A DNA stretch of 8,334 nt from Gammaproteobacteria bacterium (GTDB taxonomy: Bacteria > Pseudomonadota > Gammaproteobacteria > GCF-002020875). The notes under the pieces were generated by a model. The model was not told the DNA's origin. It ran no database searches and was given only the letters and a program-made list of their open reading frames with translations. Location: positions 1-8,334 of the forward strand of contig JABHIC010000106.1 of the NCBI GenBank assembly GCA_018671205.1, read 5' to 3'. The translations under genes were made by a program, and so were the position numbers. Positions 1 to 6,555 of this stretch are shown here, in pieces (positions within the stretch are counted from its first letter, which is position 1; each line of letters begins with the position of its first letter).

Positions 1-264
1 CTCATCATCCCGCCACTCAACCCGATCTACCCCTTTCGAGAGCACAATCACCGTCCCCCGAACCCCTCCGTCCCGTACCAATAGATTGCTCCCCCGCCCC
101 ATCCATAACAGAGGCTCCTCTTTGTGGAGCTGACGGATGAAGTCGAGCAGTGCCTGCTGACAATCCGGGAGATAGAGGCGGTCGGCGACACCGCCCACTC
201 GCCAACTGGTGTAGGGCGCTAACGACTCATTCAGTAACCCAGAGGTAGGGGGGGATGCTGTCAC
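1..264 (-). CDS. murB: UDP-N-acetylenolpyruvoylglucosamine reductase MurB, N-terminal part (3' end outside window)
   Basis: FAD-containing cytoplasmic reductase that uses NADPH to turn UDP-GlcNAc-enolpyruvate into UDP-MurNAc, the substrate of MurC encoded just upstream. Only the first 88 codons are present; the frame is open to the left edge. Visible blocks are LAPYTSWRVGGVADRLYLP (15-33), the usual MurB N-terminal segment, and the FAD-binding GRGSNLLVRDGGVRGTVIVLS (56-76). The proposed GTG start at 264 overlaps the murC TGA (GTGA). Another in-frame GTG lies at 276, followed upstream by a stop at 280-282; no ATG or TTG in this frame precedes the conserved blocks. Neither GTG has a clear Shine-Dalgarno sequence, so translation probably couples to murC. 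Codons 4-6 hold a run of seven C. The catalytic Ser and Glu of the later domains are outside the window. Confidence 0.93.
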   Translation of the reverse strand, partial: MTASPPTSGLLNESLAPYTSWRVGGVADRLYLPDCQQALLDFIRQLHKEEPLLWMGRGSNLLVRDGGVRGTVIVLSKGVDRVEWRDDE

Positions 265-1706
265 TCGGCTGGCCACTGCTCAGCAATCTGTGGTGCTGCA
301 CGACCAATACTCCCCGCCCCTGAAAGCAGCAGCAGATCCCCCTCCCTGACCTGATGAGGCAATAACTCAAGCAGCGCATCCACATCTTTGACCCATATTG
401 GCTCCACTTCACCACGCGCACGGATTGTCCTTGCAAGGCTGCGACCATCCGCCCCGGTGATAGGCGCCTCACCCGCCGGGTAGACCTCCAGCAACAGCAG
501 TTGATCCACCCCCGATAGCACCTCCACAAAGTCCTCATAGAGGTCACGGGTTCGACTATAGCGGTGTGGCTGAAAAGCGAGCACGATCCGCCGCCCCGGC
601 CACCCCTCTCGCAACGCCTCCAGGGTTGCTGCCACCTCCCTCGGATGGTGTCCATAATCATCCACGACCTCAACCTGTCCAGCAGGAAAACGATACGCCC
701 CATAACGCTGGAAACGCCGGTCAATGCCATGAAAAGCGGAGAGTGCGGAGACGATCACCTCATCACTGACCCCGAGGTAGCTGGCTACTGCAATGGCCGC
801 CAGTGCATTGAGGATATTATGTCGTCCGGGAAGGTTAAGGGTGATTGGCAGAGGGGGGTGATCCACTCTGCAGAGCCGAAAATGGCTCTTCCCCTCTACC
901 ACCCTCACCTGATCAGCACCAAAGTCAACCTCTGCAGAGAATCCATAGCGGAGTAGCGGACGGGAGAGGCGATTGATAATTCTACCCACTCCGGGGTCAT
1001 CCACACAGACCACCGCACAACCATAAAAGGGGAGGTGGTGAATAAACTCCTCAAAAGTCTGCTCCAGACGCGCCCGCTCGCCACCATAGGTGGACATGTG
1101 ATCCTCATCAATATTGGTAACCACCGCAACCATCGGTTGCAGATGAAGAAAGGAGGCATCGCTCTCATCCGCTTCAGCCACCAGATAACGTCCACGCCCC
1201 AGCTGTGCGCCCCCCTCTTTACCCACAGACGACTGCCCTCCCCGATTGATCTTGCCGCCGATCACATAGGTGGGATCGAGTCCGGCATCCTCTAACAGGG
1301 TGGCCACCAGGCTGGTGGTTGTGGTCTTCCCATGGGTACCCGCAACCGCAATGCCATAGCGGAAACGCATCAATTCAGCCAGCATCTCCGCACGAGGAAT
1401 CACCGGTATCCCCTGCTGCCGAGCCGCAATCACCTCTGAATTATCCTCGGAGATCGCACTAGAGATCACCACAACATCGGCCCCCTCAATCTGTTCTGCA
1501 TGATGGCCAATCTCAATCAGAGCACCCTCTGCCAACAGCTGTTGAACGGTTTCAGAGCTATTCTGATCAGAACCCGATATCTCAAATCCCAGGTGGAGTA
1601 GCAGTTTTGCAATCCCGTTCATCCCGGCCCCCCCAATGCCGACAAAGTGGATACGCTGAATAGTGTGCATCGCCTCAGTGGGACTCTGCTGTGGTGGAAA
1701 AATCAT
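261..1706 (-). CDS. murC: UDP-N-acetylmuramate:L-alanine ligase MurC
   Basis: Cytoplasmic ATP-dependent ligase that attaches L-alanine to UDP-MurNAc, the first peptide step. Length is 481 residues, with three domains. Motifs: GIGGAGM (23-29) in the UDP-binding domain; P-loop AGTHGKTTT (122-130); EADESDASF (178-186); NIDEDHM (198-204); GRHNILNALA (294-303); DDYGHHP (349-355); FQPHRYSRT (378-386); LEVYPAGE (406-413). THGKTTT plus DDYGHHP is specific to MurC and, with its place in the dcw cluster, argues against the recycling ligase Mpl. The ATG at 1706 gives a 19-residue lead before HFVGIGG, similar to relatives, but only a weak GAGAAG lies upstream. An internal ATG at 1670 (residue 13, AMHTIQRIHF) is a real alternative. 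The TGA stop overlaps the proposed murB GTG by 4 bases. Confidence 0.97.
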   Translation of the reverse strand: MIFPPQQSPTEAMHTIQRIHFVGIGGAGMNGIAKLLLHLGFEISGSDQNSSETVQQLLAEGALIEIGHHAEQIEGADVVVISSAISEDNSEVIAARQQGIPVIPRAEMLAELMRFRYGIAVAGTHGKTTTTSLVATLLEDAGLDPTYVIGGKINRGGQSSVGKEGGAQLGRGRYLVAEADESDASFLHLQPMVAVVTNIDEDHMSTYGGERARLEQTFEEFIHHLPFYGCAVVCVDDPGVGRIINRLSRPLLRYGFSAEVDFGADQVRVVEGKSHFRLCRVDHPPLPITLNLPGRHNILNALAAIAVASYLGVSDEVIVSALSAFHGIDRRFQRYGAYRFPAGQVEVVDDYGHHPREVAATLEALREGWPGRRIVLAFQPHRYSRTRDLYEDFVEVLSGVDQLLLLEVYPAGEAPITGADGRSLARTIRARGEVEPIWVKDVDALLELLPHQVREGDLLLLSGAGSIGRAAPQIAEQWPAE

Positions 1707-1741
1707 CGTCGGTAAGCTTCTCAGGTTATTAATCGCTATGG

Positions 1742-2830
1742 TCAGGACTCAACGGCTCTTCTACAGTGCCGGACAACCTGATCAGTGGCGTCCGGCTGTG
1801 CCAGCTCTTTCGCCTTCGCCCCCATCTCCTCCAGATATTGTGGGTTGTTAATGAAGCGGTCGATCAACGCCTCCAGTTGATCCTCTACCAGATCACTCTG
1901 CCGTACCAGCTCTGCCGCCCCGGCCTGTTGTAGAAAGCGACCATTGACACTCTGGTGGTCATCGACAGCATAGGGAAAGGGGACCAGAATAGCACCGCGC
2001 CCCGCCATCGCCAACTCGGAAATTGTCATTGCACCGGCTCGGCAGAGCAGCAGATCGGCCCACCGGTATGCCTCATCCATCTGCTCAATATAGGGGGAAA
2101 CCCGAAGCCCCCTGGTATCCTCAACCGAGAGCCCCAGCGCACGGTAACCCGCCAGGGTCTGTTGCAGATTGTCTCTGCCACTCTGGTGCCAGATCTCCAA
2201 CTGACCGGCTACAGCAAATTTTGCTGCCACTGCTGGGAGACGCTGGTTAATCGCCGCCGCCCCCAGGCTCCCCCCTAACACCAACAGCCGAAGCGGTTGA
2301 TGAACTTTCACTGCGGAGAGGTTCATCAACCCGCTACGTAGAGGATTTCCCACCGTAGTCACTCTGGCAGAGGGGGAGAATGTACCCGGAAAAGCCTCCA
2401 ACACCTCCGTCGCGATTGAGGAGAGCAACCGATTGGTTAACCCTGCCACACTATTTTGTTCGTGGATCAGTAGCGGTTTGCGCAGTAGCCAGGCGGCAAC
2501 CCCACCCGGCCCGGAGACAAACCCTCCCATCCCCAAGATGACATCAGGCTGCTGTCGGACAATGGCACGAGCCGATTGCCAGAGCGCACGCAAGAGTAGA
2601 AAAGGGGCCATCAACCATCTTAGTCGCCCCTTGCCTCGCAGACCACTGACCTGTACCCACTCCACGGGAAACCCCGCCTCTGGCACCAGCCGTGACTCCA
2701 TCCCTGCGGCAGTGCCCAGCCAGACAATCTCTCCCCCCTCTTCACGCCAGGCGTTAGCCACCGCAAGTGCGGGGTAGATATGCCCCCCCGTCCCTCCGGC
2801 CATCACCATCATACGGGCTGCTATAGCCAC
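1742..2830 (-). CDS. murG: Undecaprenyldiphospho-muramoylpentapeptide beta-N-acetylglucosaminyltransferase MurG
   Basis: Peripheral membrane glycosyltransferase on the cytoplasmic face that moves GlcNAc from UDP-GlcNAc to lipid I, giving lipid II. The 362 residues form two Rossmann-like lobes. Seen in order: glycine loop MAGGTGGH (10-17) with the conserved His17; second loop GMGGFVSGPGG (100-110); HEQNSVAGLTNR (123-134); GNPLR (161-165) near the lobe junction; the C-lobe loop GGSLGA (186-191); the UDP-GlcNAc site CRAGAMTISEL (263-273) with Glu272; PYAVDDHQSVNG (286-297). The AVDDHQ form is common outside the enteric bacteria. The start is a GTG at 2830, chosen because AGGAG lies 6 bases upstream and an in-frame stop is just beyond; this leaves MAIAARMMVMAGG, matching the short N-terminus of relatives. 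The TGA stop is 35 bases before murC, the widest gap in the window. All key residues are present. Confidence 0.97.
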   Translation of the reverse strand: MAIAARMMVMAGGTGGHIYPALAVANAWREEGGEIVWLGTAAGMESRLVPEAGFPVEWVQVSGLRGKGRLRWLMAPFLLLRALWQSARAIVRQQPDVILGMGGFVSGPGGVAAWLLRKPLLIHEQNSVAGLTNRLLSSIATEVLEAFPGTFSPSARVTTVGNPLRSGLMNLSAVKVHQPLRLLVLGGSLGAAAINQRLPAVAAKFAVAGQLEIWHQSGRDNLQQTLAGYRALGLSVEDTRGLRVSPYIEQMDEAYRWADLLLCRAGAMTISELAMAGRGAILVPFPYAVDDHQSVNGRFLQQAGAAELVRQSDLVEDQLEALIDRFINNPQYLEEMGAKAKELAQPDATDQVVRHCRRAVES

Positions 2831-2850
2831 TGTCCGCTCCTACCCATCAT
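2821..2850 (-). other. Possible nine-codon mini-ORF spanning the ftsW-murG junction
   Basis: After the ftsW stop the minus strand shows GGAGG (2854-2858), then tandem ATG codons at 2850 and 2847, followed by a short frame reading MMGRSGQWL and ending in TAG at 2821-2823. It overlaps the first bases of murG in a different frame. GGAGG is 3 bases from the first ATG and 6 from the second, so initiation at the second is more plausible. It may be a translational coupler that delivers ribosomes to the murG GTG start, or chance. The peptide resembles nothing I recognise. Confidence 0.3.
2837..2841 (-). promoter_or_regulatory. murG ribosome binding site
   Basis: AGGAG on the minus strand is 6 bases before the GTG at 2830 and selects it as the murG start. 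An in-frame TAG at 2840-2842 rules out any start further upstream. The internal ATG codons at 2812 and 2809 have no such site. Confidence 0.7.
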
Positions 2851-2861
2851 CCACCTCCAGC

Positions 2862-4076
2862 TCATCGATTTTTCCTCTCCCTACGGTGAATAAGTGGCCC
2901 CACCTCATACTCAACTCTCATCAGCAGTGCAATCGCAATCATCATCACCACCAGGCTACTGCCACCATAGCTGACCAGTGGCAGAGTCAGCCCCTTGGTC
3001 GGCATCAGGTTCATATTCACCCACAGATTGATGGTCGCCTGAAGTCCGATCCAGACCCCGATACCATAGGCGAGATAGCTGGCAAAAGGTTGATTTCCCG
3101 CACTGGCACGGGCCGCAATCTGAAAAGCTTTCCAGACAATCAGCGAGAAGAGTAAAACGATCGACAGGGTACCCAGCAGCCCCAGCTCTTCGGCGACCAC
3201 AGCCAGAATAAAATCGGTATGTGCCTCGGGTAGATAGAAGAGCTTCTGTAGCCCCTCCCCTAAACCCAGCCCCTGCCACCCCCCCCGACCATAGGCGATT
3301 AGCGCCTGGGTGATCTGATAATTTCTCCCCGATGGATCGACCAGAAAGGGGTCTTCTGCATAAAATGAGATGATCCGCTTCATGCGGAAGGGCTCCATCA
3401 CAATCGCAATCGCCAGAAATATCCCACCACAGATGAAAAAGAGCAGCAATTGTGAGGGGCGTACCCCACCCAGCCACATCATCGTCAGCACCACAACCAT
3501 CATCACAAATGCTGCCCCCAGATCGGGCTCTACCAGAATCAGTACACTGACTGCCGCCAACAGGGCAATGGGACGTAAGACCGCAGCAAGGTCACTACAG
3601 ACTTTTTCACGATGACGAACCAGGTAGCCGGCCAGATAGAGATAGGCCGCCAGTTTGGTGAACTCAGAGGGTTGCAGCCGAATCGGCCCCAGCGCGAGCC
3701 AGCGCGAGGCGCCATTGACGTTGACCCCGACCAACAGCACTAAGACCAACATCAACGCACTCAGCAGTAACAGGGCGGGAGCCACCTTTTCCCAGAATTG
3801 TAACGGGATCTGGAGCACAGTCAGCCCAAACAGGAAGCCAACGGTGGCGAAACTGAACTGCCGAACCAGATAGTAGAACGGATCCTGGTGGAGCTTCTCG
3901 GCAAGCGGCATCGATGCAGAGGCAACCATCACCAGCCCTATAATGAGCAGTACCATGGTCAGAGGAAAGAGTGCAGAGTGCGCCACTGAGCGCCCGATAC
4001 TCCGGCTTCCTGCGGCACGGGGCTTTTTGAAGCCGGCACGCTTTCCCCAGATCAGCCACTCTTGTAACAGACTCAT
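2862..4076 (-). CDS. ftsW: Septal peptidoglycan glycosyltransferase FtsW (SEDS family)
   Basis: Polytopic inner-membrane SEDS protein that polymerises lipid II at the septum together with its transpeptidase partner FtsI. It has 404 residues: a basic cytoplasmic N-terminal tail (about 1-35), then roughly ten hydrophobic segments. Signatures: GASRWLALGPIRLQPSEFTKL (122-142); EPDLGAAF (183-190); GWQGLGLGEGLQKL (266-279); PEAHTDFILAVVAEELGLLG (283-302), whose Asp288 matches the conserved SEDS acidic residue implicated in catalysis; PTKGLTLPLVSYGGSS (359-374). The short basic C-terminus HRRERKNR is cytoplasmic by inference. Its place between murD and murG favours FtsW over the elongation paralogue RodA. 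The ATG at 4076 overlaps the murD stop (ATGA) and has a strong AAAGGAG 7 bases upstream. The coding strand at codons 264-275 forms a potential G-quadruplex. The gene ends 31 bases before murG. Confidence 0.97.
   Translation of the reverse strand: MSLLQEWLIWGKRAGFKKPRAAGSRSIGRSVAHSALFPLTMVLLIIGLVMVASASMPLAEKLHQDPFYYLVRQFSFATVGFLFGLTVLQIPLQFWEKVAPALLLLSALMLVLVLLVGVNVNGASRWLALGPIRLQPSEFTKLAAYLYLAGYLVRHREKVCSDLAAVLRPIALLAAVSVLILVEPDLGAAFVMMVVVLTMMWLGGVRPSQLLLFFICGGIFLAIAIVMEPFRMKRIISFYAEDPFLVDPSGRNYQITQALIAYGRGGWQGLGLGEGLQKLFYLPEAHTDFILAVVAEELGLLGTLSIVLLFSLIVWKAFQIAARASAGNQPFASYLAYGIGVWIGLQATINLWVNMNLMPTKGLTLPLVSYGGSSLVVMMIAIALLMRVEYEVGPLIHRRERKNR
3252..3286 (-). other. Potential G-quadruplex on the coding strand of ftsW
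   Basis: On the minus (mRNA-like) strand there are five runs of G: 8 G (3279-3286), 4 G (3270-3273), 3 G (3265-3267), 4 G (3257-3260) and 4 G (3252-3255). The loops between them are 5, 2, 4 and 1 bases, which meets the usual G3+N1-7 definition with one run to spare. It encodes the conserved RGGWQGLGLGEG segment of FtsW (264-275). That it folds in vivo is inference. Confidence 0.5.
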
Positions 4077-5455
4077 CGCTCCTCTCCTTTCAGCCGCTCC
4101 AACGCCGTCACAAAGGCCAATCCACGCGCCTCAAAACCACTATATTGGTCAAAACTGGCACAGGCGGGAGAGAGTAAAACGGTATCCCCGGGCCGCGCGA
4201 TAGCGTGGGCTATTCTCACCGCCTCCATCATATCTTTGGCATAGTGCAGAGGCACCACACTGCCCAGTGCCGCAGCAATGGTCGTGGCATCCTCTCCCAT
4301 CAGAACCACGGCACGCACCCGCTCTGCCACCAACGAACGCAGCGGGGAGAAGTCCGCCCCTTTACCCTGCCCTCCGGCGATCCAGACTATTTTCTCCGCT
4401 ACTGCGGGGGAGGATAACCCGGCCAGAGCGGCCTCTGTCGCCCCCACATTGGTCCCCTTGGAGTCATTCACCCAGCCCACCCCCTGCAACTCTGCCACCC
4501 ATTCGGTGCGATGCGGCAATCCGCTGAACCGTTGCAGTGTCTCGACCATAGACGACTCTGGGAGCCCCACGGCCGCCCCCAGGGTCAACGCCGCCACGGC
4601 ATTCATCCGATTATGGTGGCCGACCATGCGTATGCTCTCTATAGCCATCCAGGGCTCTCCCGCTCTGCTGATCCCCCCGCCTCCGTTCAGTTCATCACCC
4701 ACACCATACCCCGGCTTGCCACCCGTTGAAAGGGTCTGATAGTAGGGGTAACGGTCTGCTGAGGGGTTCCCAAACTGCTCCATCAACCCCACCACAAGCG
4801 GATCATCTGCCGCATAGATCAAGCACTCTGCATGTTGATAGATTCTCCCCTTGACCGCAGCATAGTGGCTGAGATCCTGATATCGATCTAGATGATCCGC
4901 GGAGACATTCAGTACCACCGCAGCCGCCGGAGCGAGGCTTTTAATCGATTCCAACTGAAAGCTGGAGAGTTCGATCACGTAGAGATCCACTGCCGGAGGC
5001 TGGAGCAGGTCCAGCGCCGGAGTCCCCAGGTTACCCCCGGCCCGCACCGCCATTCCGGCGGCTGCAGCCATCTCCGCCACCAGGGTGGTCACGGTACTCT
5101 TGCCATTGGATCCGGTAATCGCAACCACCGGTGCGCTAACCTCACGCGCAAATAGCTCCACATCACTGACCACCTCAACACCAGCACGAATCGCCGCCTG
5201 TAGTGCAGGGTGGTAGTACGAGATCCCCGGGCTCAGCACAATCCGCTCTACTGCGCAGAGAAGTGCCTGCTCCAGTGGTCCGAGATGGAGCGACAGCCCC
5301 GGAAATTGTTGTACGATTCGATCTAGTCCCGGGGGGTTGTTGCGGGTATCTGCGGCAGAGAGTGGTACCCCTTGTCGGGAGAGGTGACGAATCACCGACT
5401 GGCCACTCTTGCCCAGCCCCAAAACCAGTGTACGCTTCTGCAATATTAAACCCAT
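4073..5455 (-). CDS. murD: UDP-MurNAc-L-alanine:D-glutamate ligase MurD
   Basis: Cytoplasmic ATP-dependent ligase that adds D-glutamate to UDP-MurNAc-L-Ala, the second peptide step. Length is 460 residues. Motifs in order: LGLGKSG (12-18) in the N-terminal UDP-binding domain; SPGIS (75-79); P-loop ITGSNGKST (113-121); ELSSFQL (162-168), a MurD hallmark; NVSADHLDRY (183-192); GHHNRMNAVAA (from 279); GLPHRTEWV (312-320); NDSKGTNVGAT (330-340); GGQGKGADF (361-369); SPACASFDQY (429-438). These fit MurD and exclude MurC, MurE and MurF. The ATG at 5455 lies 5 bases after the mraY TAG. No convincing Shine-Dalgarno sequence precedes it, but it puts the LGLG loop at the distance from the N-terminus expected for the family, and no better start is visible. 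The TGA stop overlaps the ftsW ATG by 4 bases. The stretch around 246-266 is glycine-rich and looks like a variable surface loop. Confidence 0.97.
   Translation of the reverse strand: MGLILQKRTLVLGLGKSGQSVIRHLSRQGVPLSAADTRNNPPGLDRIVQQFPGLSLHLGPLEQALLCAVERIVLSPGISYYHPALQAAIRAGVEVVSDVELFAREVSAPVVAITGSNGKSTVTTLVAEMAAAAGMAVRAGGNLGTPALDLLQPPAVDLYVIELSSFQLESIKSLAPAAAVVLNVSADHLDRYQDLSHYAAVKGRIYQHAECLIYAADDPLVVGLMEQFGNPSADRYPYYQTLSTGGKPGYGVGDELNGGGGISRAGEPWMAIESIRMVGHHNRMNAVAALTLGAAVGLPESSMVETLQRFSGLPHRTEWVAELQGVGWVNDSKGTNVGATEAALAGLSSPAVAEKIVWIAGGQGKGADFSPLRSLVAERVRAVVLMGEDATTIAAALGSVVPLHYAKDMMEAVRIAHAIARPGDTVLLSPACASFDQYSGFEARGLAFVTALERLKGEER
4084..4090 (-). promoter_or_regulatory. ftsW ribosome binding site
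   Basis: AAAGGAG on the minus strand sits 7 bases before the ftsW ATG, inside the last codons of murD. It is among the strongest Shine-Dalgarno sequences in the window. A second AGGAG only 2 bases from the ATG is too close to be the main site. Confidence 0.8.
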
Positions 5456-5460
5456 GATGA

Positions 5461-6543
5461 CTATCGAATTTTGAGTGAGGCCAGCCCTACCAAAACCAGA
5501 ATGAAGGTGATGATCCAGAAACGGACAATGACCCGTGGTTCAGGCCACCCCTTAAGTTCAAAATGGTGGTGAATCGGGGCCATTCTGAAGAGCCGTTTCC
5601 CACTCATTTTATAGAACAGTACCTGAAGCACCACCGACAGGGTCTCGACGACAAAGATCCCTCCCATAATCACCAACACCAGCTCCTGCCGTACCAGAAC
5701 AGCCACAATACCGAGTGCTGCTCCCAGGGCCAGTGCCCCCACGTCGCCCATAAATACCTGCGCGGGATAGGTGTTGAACCAGAGAAACCCAAGCCCTGCC
5801 CCCACCAGTGCGCCACAGAAAACCACCAGTTCGCCCGCAGCTGGCAGGGATGGAATGGCCAGATAACGGGCAAACTCCACATGCCCACTCAGATAGGCGA
5901 AAATCCCCAGCGCCCCCCCGACCAGAATCGTCGGCATGATAGCAAGCCCATCCAGTCCATCGGTCAGGTTGACCGCATTACTGGAGCCCACCACCACCAG
6001 AAAGGCAAACGGCAGATAGAGCAGCCCAAGATCAAAGCTGATCTCCTTAAAAAATGGAACCAGTAACTGAGTCTCAGCCGGGAGGGTGGCATAGAGGTAG
6101 ACCCAGCCCACCGCCAGCATCGCAACCAGAGACTGTCCCAGAATTTTGGCAGAGGCCGAGAGCCCCTTGGGGTTCTGGTAAACCACCTTGCGGTAGTCAT
6201 CTATCCACCCGACTACCCCAAATCCGAGAGTCACCAGGAGTACAACCCAGAGATAGTGGTTACTGAGATCCCCCCAGAGCAGAGTCGCCAGAGTCACCGC
6301 GACCAGAATCAGTGCCCCCCCCATCGTCGGGGTGCCTGCCTTTTTAAGGTGGCTCTCCGGGCCATCGTCACGCACGGCCTGGCCTACTTTATATTCGGTC
6401 AGTTTGCGAATCATCATCGGCCCAACCAAAAAAGAGATCACCAGCGCGGTTAGTGCCGCCAGTATGGCTCGCAGGGTCAAATATTGAAACACCGAAAAGT
6501 GGGGGTTTAATTCAGCCAGGTAGTGGCTCATCCAAAGCATCAT
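5461..6543 (-). CDS. mraY: Phospho-N-acetylmuramoyl-pentapeptide transferase MraY
   Basis: Integral membrane enzyme that transfers phospho-MurNAc-pentapeptide from the UDP precursor to undecaprenyl phosphate, making lipid I on the inner face of the cytoplasmic membrane. It has 360 residues, the same length as the E. coli enzyme, with about ten hydrophobic segments. Visible signatures: KAGTPTMGG (68-76); DDYRK with the Asp pair at 115-116; NLTDGLDGLA (192-201); FMGDVGALALG with Asp267; PIHHHFELKGWPEPRVIVRFW (from 323), which holds the His triad. Asp115, Asp116 and Asp267 fall at the same numbers as the Mg-binding and catalytic aspartates of the E. coli enzyme. Two ATG codons stand in tandem at 6543 and 6540; the first has the better spacing (7 bases) to AAGGA. 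The gene starts 10 bases after murF and ends in TAG 5 bases before murD. It contains two long G tracts on the coding strand, covered under findings. Confidence 0.98.
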   Translation of the reverse strand: MMLWMSHYLAELNPHFSVFQYLTLRAILAALTALVISFLVGPMMIRKLTEYKVGQAVRDDGPESHLKKAGTPTMGGALILVAVTLATLLWGDLSNHYLWVVLLVTLGFGVVGWIDDYRKVVYQNPKGLSASAKILGQSLVAMLAVGWVYLYATLPAETQLLVPFFKEISFDLGLLYLPFAFLVVVGSSNAVNLTDGLDGLAIMPTILVGGALGIFAYLSGHVEFARYLAIPSLPAAGELVVFCGALVGAGLGFLWFNTYPAQVFMGDVGALALGAALGIVAVLVRQELVLVIMGGIFVVETLSVVLQVLFYKMSGKRLFRMAPIHHHFELKGWPEPRVIVRFWIITFILVLVGLASLKIR

Positions 6544-6550
6544 AATCTGT

Positions 6551-6555
6551 TCCTT
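6551..6555 (-). promoter_or_regulatory. mraY ribosome binding site overlapping the murF stop codon
   Basis: AAGGA on the minus strand is 7 bases before the first mraY ATG (6543). Its first two bases are the last two of the murF TAA stop, so ribosomes terminating on murF sit on the mraY Shine-Dalgarno sequence. This spacing is why the first of the two tandem ATGs is preferred. Confidence 0.7.

Noticed and set aside
227..730. Minus-strand 167-codon frame across the murC-murB junction
   Set aside because: It overlaps conserved codons of both genes in another frame and its translation is Arg/Cys/Trp-rich, typical of a spurious frame.
261..1706. Murein peptide ligase Mpl instead of MurC
   Set aside because: Mpl shares the fold, but the dcw location directly before murB and the motif set fit MurC.
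1707..1741. Possible promoter or terminator in the murG-murC spacer
   Set aside because: It contains the short palindromes AAGCTT and ATTAAT but no stem-loop with a T run, and no convincing -35/-10 pair. I could not support either.
2956..3477. Minus-strand 173-codon frame inside ftsW
   Set aside because: Shifted-frame shadow of ftsW, with Trp, Cys and Arg excess and no recognisable domain.
2862..4076. RodA instead of FtsW
   Set aside because: SEDS proteins look alike, but the cytoplasmic N-terminal tail and the position between murD and murG fit FtsW; RodA usually sits with mrd or mre genes.
4357..4375. Quadruplex-like G runs in murD
   Set aside because: Only three runs reach three G on the coding strand; the fourth is GG, so it misses the usual definition.
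4278..4739. Plus-strand 153-codon frame opposite murD
   Set aside because: Ser/Pro/Thr-rich antisense shadow of murD with no motif.
5563..6066. Plus-strand open frame of 167 codons opposite mraY
   Set aside because: Its product is a low-complexity His/Gln/Pro-rich sequence produced by the antisense of a hydrophobic gene, with no known motif. MraY on the other strand is intact and conserved.
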